A DNA stretch of 32,836 nt. Source: Bog-473 sp035534235. Lineage in GTDB: Bacteria > Actinomycetota > Acidimicrobiia > Acidimicrobiales > RAAP-2. The notes beneath the pieces were generated by a model, which was not told the DNA's origin, did no database searches, and saw only the letters and a program-made list of their open reading frames with translations. Location of the stretch: positions 1 through 32,836 of the forward strand of contig DATLSH010000049.1 in assembly GCA_035534235.1 (NCBI GenBank). Direction: 5' to 3'. Both the position numbers and the translations under genes were made by a program. This document shows, piece after piece, positions 23,709 through 31,015 of the stretch (the stretch's first letter is position 1; the number at the start of each line of letters is the position of its first letter).

Positions 23709-23722
23709 TGACGCCAGCGTCA
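23709..23722. promoter_or_regulatory. Operator-like palindrome TGACGC-CA-GCGTCA
   Basis: This is a perfect 6-2-6 inverted repeat between two divergent acyl-CoA dehydrogenase genes. It is 62 bases from the minus-strand start (23646) and 30 before the plus-strand GTG (23753). It is an exact match to the island consensus, with G/C in the R/Y position. Confidence 0.7.
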
Positions 23723-23740
23723 CGTTACACGGTGGTCGGC

Positions 23741-23746
23741 TACGGT
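23741..23746 (+). promoter_or_regulatory. Candidate -10 for leaderless transcript
   Basis: TACGGT matches TAnnnT and ends six bases before the GTG at 23753, which lacks a ribosome site. The operator at 23709-23722 would then overlap the -35 region. Confidence 0.45.
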
Positions 23747-23752
23747 TCCCCC

Positions 23753-24967
23753 GTGGATTTCGCACTGGCGTCCGAGGACGAGGCGTTCCGCGACGAGCTG
23801 CGCGCCTGGCTCGACGAGCACCTGCCGCCCTTCCTTGCAGCCGAGTCCCTCGGGGACGACGCCAGCCTGAGCGGCGAGGCCTCCCAGAGGCGGCGCCAGG
23901 CCTGGCAGCGCAAGATGAACGAGGGCGGCTGGGCCGCCATCCACTGGGGCCCCGAGTACGCCAACGGGCGCACCATCAACGCCATGCAGCGCCTGATCTA
24001 CTCCGAGGTCTTGGCCGAGTACCGCACGCCGGGCATGTTCAACACCAACGGGATCTGGCAGATCGGCCCCATGATCATCGCCTGGGGCACCGAGGAGCAG
24101 AAGGCGCAGTGGCTGCCCTCCATCCTGGGGGCCGACGAGCATTGGTGCCAGGGATTCAGCGAGCCCGACGCCGGCAACGACCTGGCCAACCTGCGCACGC
24201 TGGCCATCGCCGACGGCGACGACTACGTGGTCAACGGCTCGAAGATCTGGATCTCGTCGGCCCACCTGGCCACCTGGGGACTCTTCCTGCTGCGCACCGA
24301 CCCGACGGCGATTGAACGGGGCAAGAAGCACGAGGGGATCACCGCCTTCATCCTCAACCTGCACACCCCCGGCATTGAGGTGCGCCCGATCAGGGACATG
24401 GCCGGAGAGGAGCTCTTCAACGAGATCTTCTTCACCGACGTCCGCATCCCGGCCTCCTGGCGCCTGGGCGACGAGGGCCAGGGCTGGATGGTGGCCATGG
24501 GCACCCTCGGCTACGAGCGGGTCGGCATCGCCAGCCAGATCTCCATCCTCTCGGCCGACCTGCGGGCCATGGTCGAGGCGGCCCGCTCGGTCAACCCCGG
24601 TGCGCTGGAGGACCCCTCACTGCGGGATCGGGTGGCCAAGGTGTGGACGGAGATCGAGCTGGCCCGGCTGCTCTCCCTGCGAGCCCTCAGCAAGATCATG
24701 AAGGGCGAGAAGAACTGGCCCGAGGTGCCCTTCGCCAAGCTCTCCTGGTCGTCCATGGCCCAGACCCTGGCCGAGCTGGCCGTCGACCTCCTGGGGCCGG
24801 CCGGGCTGCTGGCCCGGGGCGGCCCCGACGCCGTGGACCGCGGCAAGTGGTCCCGCCTCTACGCCTTCCAGCGCTACAGCACCATCGGCGGCGGCTCAAC
24901 CGAGATTCAGAAGAACATCATCGCCGACCGGGCCATCGCCATGCCCGGCCGCTCCCGCACCTCCTGA
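23753..24967 (+). CDS. Acyl-CoA dehydrogenase, alpha-like subunit
   Basis: This is a 404-residue flavoenzyme. It has FALASEDEAFRDELRAWLDE at the start, GFSEPDAGNDLANLRTLA for FAD/substrate binding, VNGSKIWISSAH, a candidate catalytic glutamate in LGYERVG and IGGGSTEIQKNIIADR at the C-terminus. The GTG at 23753 aligns with the usual start of the family; an in-frame GTG at 23732 is less likely. It is divergent from the beta-like dehydrogenase across an operator palindrome, which suggests the two products form an alpha2-beta2 enzyme like ChsE4-ChsE5 (inference). The thiolase gene follows after 31 bases. Confidence 0.9.
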   Translation: MDFALASEDEAFRDELRAWLDEHLPPFLAAESLGDDASLSGEASQRRRQAWQRKMNEGGWAAIHWGPEYANGRTINAMQRLIYSEVLAEYRTPGMFNTNGIWQIGPMIIAWGTEEQKAQWLPSILGADEHWCQGFSEPDAGNDLANLRTLAIADGDDYVVNGSKIWISSAHLATWGLFLLRTDPTAIERGKKHEGITAFILNLHTPGIEVRPIRDMAGEELFNEIFFTDVRIPASWRLGDEGQGWMVAMGTLGYERVGIASQISILSADLRAMVEAARSVNPGALEDPSLRDRVAKVWTEIELARLLSLRALSKIMKGEKNWPEVPFAKLSWSSMAQTLAELAVDLLGPAGLLARGGPDAVDRGKWSRLYAFQRYSTIGGGSTEIQKNIIADRAIAMPGRSRTS

Positions 24968-24998
24968 CGCCGGTGGAGGCTGACGCGGCGACGGTCCC

Positions 24999-26486
24999 GT
25001 GACGATGAGCATGGACCCGAGGTCGCCGTGCCTCATAGGCGTGGCCCGGCACACCTGGCACCCCGCCGACGTGCCGGAAGGTGCGCCCGAGCCCCTCGAC
25101 ATGTGGGAGGAGATGGCCCGGGCCGCCGCGCTTGACGCCGGGGTGCCCGATGCGCTGCGGGCGCTGCAGAGCATCGACGTGGTGTACTCCCAATCCTGGC
25201 AGTACGACGACCCCCCGACCCGGCTGGCCGAGCGTCTCGGCGCCAAAGCGCGGCGCCGGGGCTACTCGGGCATCGGGGGCTCGGTGCCCCAGGTTCTTGT
25301 CGCCGGCGTGGCACGCGAGGTCATGGCGGGCGACATCGATCTCGCCCTCGTCGTCGGCGCGGAGGCACTGGCCACCGTCCGTCGGCTCAAGAAGGCGGGC
25401 GAAAAGCCGCAGTGGTCCCACAAGCCGGCCGAGCGGAGGCCATTCCCGATGGACCTGGAGTTCCATCCCTCCGAAATCAGCCACTCGGTGTTCGAAGCGT
25501 TTCTGACCTTCGCGCTCTTCGACAATGCCCGCCGAGCCCACGTGGGTCGGACGCTGGACGAGCACTCGGCGCGGCTCGGCCGACTGCTGGCTCCCCTGAC
25601 CGAGGTGGCGGCGGGCAGCCCGCACGCCTGGTTCCCACTGGCGCGCCCGGCAGCCGAGATCGTCACGCCCACCGCGGACAACCGCATGGTGGCCTACCCC
25701 TACACCAAGCTGATGACCGCCATCATGGATGTCGACATGGCAGCAGGACTGCTGCTGGCCAGCGCGGACAAGGCCGACGCGCTGGGCGTACCCGAAGAGA
25801 AGCGGGTGTACCTGAGGGGGTGGGGCTACGCCGAGGATCCGGCCCACGTCGCCGACCATGCCGAGCTGTGGCGTTCCCCCGCCATGGCCGCTGCATCCGG
25901 GGCCGCGCTGGCCGGCGCGGGGATCGGCGTCGATGAGGTGTCCCACTTCGACCTCTACTCCTGCTTCGCCAGTTCGGTGAACTTCGCCCAGGATGCCCTC
26001 GGTTTGGCCGAGGACGACTCCCGAGGGGTGACGCAGACGGGAGGGCTGCCGTACCACGGGGGGCCCGGCTCCAACTACATGACGCACTCCATCGCCGCCA
26101 TGGCCGAATCGCTGCGGGCCGACCCGGGCTCGTACGGACTGGTCAGCGGGGTGGGCATGCACATGCAGAAGCACGTTTACGGGCTGTGGTCCACCTCTGC
26201 GGGCTCCGTGACACCCGACCCGCTCGGGAGAGTTCCCGCGTCGCCCTCGCTGATCGTCGATGATCCGGAGGGCCCGGCCATCGTTGCCACCTACTCGGTG
26301 CAACACGGCCGCGACGGCGGACCCGAGACCGCTCTCCTGGTATGCGACCTCCCGGCCGGTGGCCGGTGCTACGCCCGGCTCGACGGCGGACCGGCGGCGC
26401 TTGAGGAAGCCGAGACCCGCGAGCTCATCGGCCGATCGGTGATCCTGACGCCCCGGGAGGGGATCAACCTGGCCCGGATCGATTGA
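24999..26486 (+). CDS. Thiolase-family acetyl-CoA acetyltransferase-like protein
   Basis: This is a 495-residue thiolase-fold protein, longer than a standard thiolase by about 100 residues at the C-terminus. It has IGVARHTWHP at the start, LALVVGAEALATV, VSHFDLYSCFASSVNFAQ, and TQTGGLPYHGGPGSNYMTHS, which carries the Gly-rich and His motifs. The C-terminal part (about 405-495) looks like a beta-rich appended domain. Similar long proteins are annotated as lipid-carrier thiolases in mycobacteria (for example Rv1867-like, from memory). The start is GTG 24999; ATG 25005 or 25011 would serve as well. It follows the alpha-like dehydrogenase, consistent with a later step in beta-oxidation or with side-chain cleavage. 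Confidence 0.82.
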   Translation: MTMSMDPRSPCLIGVARHTWHPADVPEGAPEPLDMWEEMARAAALDAGVPDALRALQSIDVVYSQSWQYDDPPTRLAERLGAKARRRGYSGIGGSVPQVLVAGVAREVMAGDIDLALVVGAEALATVRRLKKAGEKPQWSHKPAERRPFPMDLEFHPSEISHSVFEAFLTFALFDNARRAHVGRTLDEHSARLGRLLAPLTEVAAGSPHAWFPLARPAAEIVTPTADNRMVAYPYTKLMTAIMDVDMAAGLLLASADKADALGVPEEKRVYLRGWGYAEDPAHVADHAELWRSPAMAAASGAALAGAGIGVDEVSHFDLYSCFASSVNFAQDALGLAEDDSRGVTQTGGLPYHGGPGSNYMTHSIAAMAESLRADPGSYGLVSGVGMHMQKHVYGLWSTSAGSVTPDPLGRVPASPSLIVDDPEGPAIVATYSVQHGRDGGPETALLVCDLPAGGRCYARLDGGPAALEEAETRELIGRSVILTPREGINLARID

Positions 26487-26586
26487 GAACCAATCGTCGG
26501 TGCTTCCGGTGGCCGAGTGAGCTCGTGCTTGTCGGAGGGATGGAGCCATCGTCAGGAGCCACTTCAGGAAAAGGCGGGATGGTGCC

Positions 26587-26623
26587 TACTGTCTGTCGCG
26601 AGCACTGACGTCCTTGCGTCAGT
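26587..26623 (+). promoter_or_regulatory. Candidate promoter with ACTGACG-N6-CGTCAGT inverted repeat
   Basis: TACTGT (26587-26592) fits a -10. Just downstream, ACTGACG (26604-26610) and CGTCAGT (26617-26623) are perfect 7-base arms with a 6-base spacer. The half-site TGACG is the same as in the island operator, but the arms are two bases further apart. It lies 51 bases before the ATG at 26675. Confidence 0.45.
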
Positions 26624-26674
26624 TTCGGCGGAAGTTCATTGGCAAATTTCATTCAGGGCTGGAAGCCTCCCCCA

Positions 26675-27748
26675 ATGACCAACTTCCCTGGCGCCCTCGG
26701 TTCACGGACCCACCGGACGCCCATTGACGTGCACCCAGAAGGCGTCCCACCCAAGTCCCTGACGGTAGCGGTGACCGGCCCCACCGGGGAGATCGGACTT
26801 CCCTTCATGCGCGCGCTCGAGCGCACGCCTGAAGTCGGGCACATACTGGCTATGGCTCGACGCCCCTTTGAGCCGCGTGACTTCGGCTGGACGAAGACCG
26901 AGTACCGCCGGGGCGACATCCTCGATCGCTCGGCGGTAGAGGAACTGGCGGCGGGCAGCGACGTCATGGTCCACCTCGCCTTCATCGTCGTGCAGGCCAG
27001 TCCGGCCAGCATCGACATCAACATTGAAGGGTCGCGCAATGTCTTCGAAGCAACCGTGGCGGCGGCGGTTCCGAGGCTCGTCTACACCTCCTCTGTCGCC
27101 GCCTACGGATACGACGACCGTGGCGGTGCAGCCCTGACCGAGGACATGGCGGCCGGCGGTTCGGAGCGGCACGCCTACTCCCACCAGAAGGCTGTGGTCG
27201 AGCGCGTCCTTGCTGAGGCCCTCTCGGGTTCGTCCACCGATGCCTACATCTTCCGACCCTGCATCGTGGCCGGGCCCGATGCGCCCGCGCTGCTCGACCA
27301 GCTTCCCTACAACCGCCTCGGCAGATTCGTACCGGACATCCTGGGCAAGGTGCCAACCGGCTGGATACCCCTGAGGCCAGTCCTGCCCGATCACGGCGTC
27401 CCGATCCAACTCGTCCACCACGACGACGTGGCGCAAGCCCTGGTCGCCGCCGTGTTGGGACGCGGGACTCCCGGCGTCTACAACCTGGCTGGTGCGGGAG
27501 AGATCCACCTCGCCGACCTTGCCCGAGAGCTCGGCTGGTACTCGGTGCCGATTCCCCGGCGCGCCGTCGCTCTGACGGCGACCGTGCTCTCACGCATAGA
27601 GCCCCTGGCGATGGAGGCCGGCTGGCTTGAGGCGATGCGCACACCGATGATCATGGATTGCGCCCGCGCTCGCCGTGAGTTGGGCTGGGAGCCGGTTTAC
27701 GACACCAGCCAGACCCTGCATGAGCTTGTCGCCTCCTATCGACGCTGA
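26675..27748 (+). CDS. NAD(P)-dependent epimerase/dehydratase (extended SDR)
   Basis: This is a 357-residue extended short-chain dehydrogenase. It has the Rossmann motif VAVTGPTGEIG at about residues 33-43, GDILD and the SSVAAYG active-site serine region, then the catalytic YxxxK in YSHQK. The C-terminal domain is typical of the NAD-dependent epimerase/dehydratase group, which also includes 3-beta-hydroxysteroid dehydrogenase-like enzymes. I chose the ATG at 26675, which has GGAAG upstream; a TTG at 26639 is in frame but unlikely. It stands between the thiolase and the convergent SDR gene, with its own promoter-like region. Whether it oxidises a hydroxyl group of the pathway substrate is open. 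Confidence 0.85.
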   Translation: MTNFPGALGSRTHRTPIDVHPEGVPPKSLTVAVTGPTGEIGLPFMRALERTPEVGHILAMARRPFEPRDFGWTKTEYRRGDILDRSAVEELAAGSDVMVHLAFIVVQASPASIDINIEGSRNVFEATVAAAVPRLVYTSSVAAYGYDDRGGAALTEDMAAGGSERHAYSHQKAVVERVLAEALSGSSTDAYIFRPCIVAGPDAPALLDQLPYNRLGRFVPDILGKVPTGWIPLRPVLPDHGVPIQLVHHDDVAQALVAAVLGRGTPGVYNLAGAGEIHLADLARELGWYSVPIPRRAVALTATVLSRIEPLAMEAGWLEAMRTPMIMDCARARRELGWEPVYDTSQTLHELVASYRR

Positions 27749-27771
27749 CGGCGGCGGTAGGAGCCGGCCAG

Positions 27772-28539
27772 CTACACCAGGGTGAGCCCCCCGTCGACGG
27801 CCAGCACCTGGCCGGTGATGTAGCCGGCATCTTGGGAGAGCAGGAAGACGGCGGCGGCCGCCACTTCCCAGGCCGTGCCCTGGCGCCCCAGCGGCACCGG
27901 GGTGCGGGTACGCGAGGGGCGGCCGGCCGAGGCGGCGCGGCCGAGCGGCGTGTCGATGAGGCCGGGGGCCAGCACGTTGGCCCGGATGCCGCGGCGGGCG
28001 CCCTCCATCGCCACGTGGCGGGCCAGCCCGATCATCCCCGCCTTGGAGGCGTCGTAGGCCGGGATGCGGCTGCCCGCCTGCAGGCCGGCCACCGAACCGA
28101 TGAAGACGATGGACCCGTGGTCGGGCAGGATGACCAGGGCCCGGCGGACCAGCATGAAGTGCGCCCGCAGGTTGAGGGCGAAGGTCTTGTCCCATTCCTC
28201 GGGCGAGGTGCCGGCCACGCCCATGCCGTAGCCGGTGCCCACGTTGAGCACAATGCCGTCGGGCGCCAAGCCGCGCTCCTCGGCCACCGCCGTCCGGCAC
28301 CCCTCCTCGGTGGTCACGTCGCAGATCACCACGGCGGCCGTGCCGCCCTCCTCGGTGATCTGGCGCCAGGTGCCCTGGACCGCCTCCTCGTCACGGTCGA
28401 CGCAGATGACCGAGGCACCCTCGCGAGCCGCCCGTACGGCAATGGCTCGACCGTTCCCGACCGGCGCCTCGGGATCACGCGAGGGTTGGGTCCCCGCCCC
28501 GACCACGGTGATGCAGCGGCCCCCGAGCATGTCGGTCAC
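27772..28539 (-). CDS. Short-chain dehydrogenase/reductase
   Basis: This is a 255-residue classical-length SDR. The cofactor loop reads VVGAGTQPSRDPEAPVGNGR, an extended version of TGxxxGxG with about seven extra residues. The catalytic serine is in IGSVAG, and YDASK is the YxxxK pair. NVLAPGLIDTPLG and the terminal ITGQVLAVDGGLTLV are classical SDR motifs. The GTG at 28539 overlaps the TGA of the upstream AhpD-like gene (GTGA), so the two are coupled. It probably oxidises a hydroxyacyl or alcohol intermediate; the substrate is not known. Confidence 0.9.
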   Translation of the reverse strand: MTDMLGGRCITVVGAGTQPSRDPEAPVGNGRAIAVRAAREGASVICVDRDEEAVQGTWRQITEEGGTAAVVICDVTTEEGCRTAVAEERGLAPDGIVLNVGTGYGMGVAGTSPEEWDKTFALNLRAHFMLVRRALVILPDHGSIVFIGSVAGLQAGSRIPAYDASKAGMIGLARHVAMEGARRGIRANVLAPGLIDTPLGRAASAGRPSRTRTPVPLGRQGTAWEVAAAAVFLLSQDAGYITGQVLAVDGGLTLV

Positions 28540-29114
28540 GCCGCCGGGCCTCCGGGCACGGCGCGGGCCAGAGCCTCGGCCGAGGGCTCGAGGGACACGC
28601 GCAGCGAGCGCAGCACGGTGGACAGCATCAGGTAGTGGGCGATGAGCATGAGCAGCTCCACCAGATCCGCATTCTGGAAGTGCTGGGCCAGGGTGGCCCA
28701 GGTGGCATCGGACACCGCGCCGGCGTCCGCCGTCTCGTCGACGGCGGCCAGGGCGGCCCGCTCAAGTGGGGGCCAGGCGACGGCAGCGAGGTCGCCGCCC
28801 AGAGCAGCCGTCTCCTCCGGCGTGACGCCCTGGTCCCGCCCCAGCTCAATGTGGTGCGCCCACTCGTAGCGGCCGTCGAAGCGGTAGGCCGTGCGCAGGA
28901 TGACCAGCTCGCGCAGGCGTCCCGGCAGCTCACCGGCCAGGAGCGCCCCGCCGAAGCCGAGCCAGCGGCGGAAGAGGTCGGGCTGATGGGCCAGCGTGGT
29001 GAAGATCCCCATGGGCTCGCCGGTACCACCCGGGCTGAGCGAGAGCAGCCGGGTCAGCCGTTCGTCCCACTGGTCGGGGCGGAGTGGTTGGATGCGGGGG
29101 CCCGGTGCGGTCAT
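28536..29114 (-). CDS. Carboxymuconolactone decarboxylase-family (AhpD-like) protein
   Basis: This is a 192-residue helical protein. The core LRELVILRTAYRFDGRYEWA followed by HHIELGRDQGVT is the family signature, with the HH pair kept and the redox CxxC replaced (DGRYEWAHH). I chose the ATG at 29114 because a candidate -10, TACGAT (29122-29127), ends seven bases before it, giving a leaderless start; ATG 29123 overlaps that -10. It is translationally coupled to the SDR gene. Proteins of this type sit beside lipid and aromatic catabolic genes in many actinobacteria, but their reaction is generally unproven. Confidence 0.85.
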   Translation of the reverse strand: MTAPGPRIQPLRPDQWDERLTRLLSLSPGGTGEPMGIFTTLAHQPDLFRRWLGFGGALLAGELPGRLRELVILRTAYRFDGRYEWAHHIELGRDQGVTPEETAALGGDLAAVAWPPLERAALAAVDETADAGAVSDATWATLAQHFQNADLVELLMLIAHYLMLSTVLRSLRVSLEPSAEALARAVPGGPAA

Positions 29115-29192
29115 ACGCCGCATCGTAGGCACCGGGTCCGCCGCGGGGCCCGGTCAGCCGCGGGGCTCCCCGTTGCCCAAACTTGTGGTGGC

Positions 29193-29215
29193 AATTCCGT
29201 GAGTTCGGGGTGAAC
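29193..29215. promoter_or_regulatory. PHO-box-like direct repeats upstream of phospholipase gene
   Basis: Read on the minus strand, the interval holds GGTTCACCCCG followed at 11-base spacing by AACTCACGGAA. The first unit matches the GTTCACC core of actinobacterial PhoP boxes; the second shares only TCAC. It lies about 30 bases before the candidate -10 at 29243. Tentative. Confidence 0.3.
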
Positions 29216-29236
29216 CGGGCGTTTCCCCCATCAAAC

Positions 29237-29254
29237 GTTGGCTAGGGTGCCAAC
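29237..29254 (+). promoter_or_regulatory. Candidate -10 flanked by GTTGGC/GCCAAC inverted repeat
   Basis: GTTGGC and GCCAAC are perfect 6-base arms around TAGGGT, which fits TAnnnT. Transcription would start near 29255 and give a leader of about 77 bases before the ATG at 29332. Confidence 0.35.
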
Positions 29255-29331
29255 CGAAGGTGCGGTCCACCTGCCCGAGCACCTGCTCACGGGTGTGGGC
29301 GCCGCCCGACCTCTGAAGGAGGAGCGACCGC

Positions 29332-30888
29332 ATGGGCGAGAACGACGATCGACGGGTATCTCGGCGCGGGCTGCTCAAGGGAGGGCTCGCCCTGGGGGCC
29401 GCCGGTGCGGCGGCAACCGGCCTCTCCTCGGCGGCCGGGGCCAGCATCGAGAGAGCCTTGGGCATCCGGGCGTCGAGCAATGCATCCTTGAGCGACATTG
29501 AGCACGTGGTCTTCCTCATGCAGGAGAACCGTTCGTTCGACCACTACTTCGGGACCATGTCGGCGGTGCGCGGGTTCTCCGATCCGAACCCCTCGCCACC
29601 GGTGTGGGACCAATACGGATACCGGCCGGGCTTCGGCGTCGATCCGACGGGCTACATGCAACCGTTCCATCTGGAGCAGGTCTTCCCGACGGAGAACGGG
29701 GAGACCACCAACGACATCACCCATAACTGGGGGCCCCAGCACCAGAGCTGGAACAACGGGAAGATGGACAGCTGGGTCACCGCCCACCTGGCTGGGGACG
29801 GCGTGGCGAACTTCGCCCCCACCATGGGCTACTTCACCCGCCAGGACATTCCCTTCTACTACGCGCTGGCGGACGCCTTCACGATCTGTGACAACTACTA
29901 CTGCTCGGTGCTCGGACCGACGGACCCCAATCGCACCATGGCCTTCTCGGCCACCATCGACCCCTCCGGGACCGGCGGCGGTCCGGTGCTGGTCACCCAG
30001 GTGCAGGGACGGCCCCAGCAGTACAACACGTTCACCTGGGAGACCATGCCCGAACGCCTGCTGAATGCCGGGGTGAGCTGGAAGGTCTACAACGATCCTT
30101 TGGGGCTGGCCCTCTTCAACCCCCTGCCCTACTTCAAGGCCTACAACGACAGCACCACGACCCGGGGCCTGGCCCTGCAGAACCAGGCGCTCGCCCCGTC
30201 CTACCCCGCCAACCTGCAGGCCGACGTCACGGCGGGCACGCTGCCCCAGGTCAGCTGGATCCACGGGCCCATCACCCAGTGCGAGCACCCGGCCACGTCG
30301 CCCCAGTGGGGCGAGAACTTCGTGCAGACGGTGCTCAACATTCTGACGTCGAACCCCGAGGTGTGGGCGCACACCCTGTTCATCGTCAACTACGACGAGA
30401 ACGGTGGCTTCTTCGACCATGTGGCGCCGCCGACCGCCCCGCCCGGGACCCCGGGCGAGTACCTGACCATGAACCCGCTCCCGGCGGCCGCCAGCGGCGT
30501 GGCCGGGCCGGTCGGGCTCGGCTTCCGGGTTCCCTGCTTCGTGATCTCGCCCTTCAGCCAGGGCGGCTACCTGAGCAGCGAGGTCTTCGATCACACCTCG
30601 ACCCTGCGCCTCATTGAGACGCTCTTCGGGGTCCAAGTGCCGAACCTGTCGGACTGGCGACGCTCGGTGACCGGTGACATGACCAGTGCGCTCGCCCTCG
30701 GTCAGCCCCCCAATGCCGCGGTGCCCACGCTGCCGGAGGCCTCCCTGACCGTCCCGCTGGTCGACGAGCAGATGATCGTCAACTCCCTGCTCGGCACGGC
30801 GGACTACGGGATCCCCTACCCGCCGCCCACCCAGAACGTGATGCCGGTGCAGGAGACCTCGCCCAACCGGCCGGCGCCGCCGCACTGA
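29332..30888 (+). CDS. Tat-exported phospholipase C-like phosphoesterase
   Basis: This is a 518-residue protein. The N-terminus has a twin-arginine signal (VSRRGLLKGG), then a hydrophobic Ala/Gly stretch and an A-x-A site, so it is folded before export. The mature part is the phosphoesterase/phospholipase C family: EHVVFLMQENRSFDHYFGT at about residues 59-77, GPTDPNR, VNYDENGGFFDHVAPP and DHTSTLRLIE hold the usual acidic and histidine ligands. The ATG at 29332 follows GGAGG. Such enzymes release diacylglycerol from phospholipids outside the cell, or act as acid phosphatases. Next to a lipid-degrading island it may supply fatty acids or phosphate. It is a single-gene unit. Confidence 0.92.
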   Translation: MGENDDRRVSRRGLLKGGLALGAAGAAATGLSSAAGASIERALGIRASSNASLSDIEHVVFLMQENRSFDHYFGTMSAVRGFSDPNPSPPVWDQYGYRPGFGVDPTGYMQPFHLEQVFPTENGETTNDITHNWGPQHQSWNNGKMDSWVTAHLAGDGVANFAPTMGYFTRQDIPFYYALADAFTICDNYYCSVLGPTDPNRTMAFSATIDPSGTGGGPVLVTQVQGRPQQYNTFTWETMPERLLNAGVSWKVYNDPLGLALFNPLPYFKAYNDSTTTRGLALQNQALAPSYPANLQADVTAGTLPQVSWIHGPITQCEHPATSPQWGENFVQTVLNILTSNPEVWAHTLFIVNYDENGGFFDHVAPPTAPPGTPGEYLTMNPLPAAASGVAGPVGLGFRVPCFVISPFSQGGYLSSEVFDHTSTLRLIETLFGVQVPNLSDWRRSVTGDMTSALALGQPPNAAVPTLPEASLTVPLVDEQMIVNSLLGTADYGIPYPPPTQNVMPVQETSPNRPAPPH

Positions 30889-30900
30889 CCCGGCCCGGAA

Positions 30901-30921
30901 GATCGCCTGACCCGGGCGATC
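30901..30921 (+). terminator. Hairpin after phospholipase gene
   Basis: GATCGCC and GGCGATC form a 7-bp stem with a 7-base loop, 12 bases past the stop at 30888. A second related copy of the segment follows at once. There is no T run; GC-rich actinobacterial terminators often lack one. Confidence 0.45.
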
Positions 30922-30970
30922 GCCCGACCCGGGCGCCTCGCACCTTCCGCCGGGGGGCGCATAGGGTGTG

Positions 30971-30984
30971 TGACACGAGTGTCA
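30971..30984. promoter_or_regulatory. Operator-like palindrome TGACAC-GA-GTGTCA
   Basis: This is a perfect 6-2-6 inverted repeat, 31 bases before the ATG of the amidohydrolase. TAGGGT at 30962-30967 fits a -10, so transcription would start inside the palindrome. Exact match to the island consensus. Confidence 0.7.
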
Positions 30985-31015
30985 GGCATGGACCGGCACG
31001 AAGGGAGGACCGACG

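Noticed and set aside
24965..25004. Three TGACG half-sites before the second thiolase
   Set aside because: They are direct, not inverted, with irregular spacing (16 and 19 bases), and the first is part of a stop codon; no palindrome forms.
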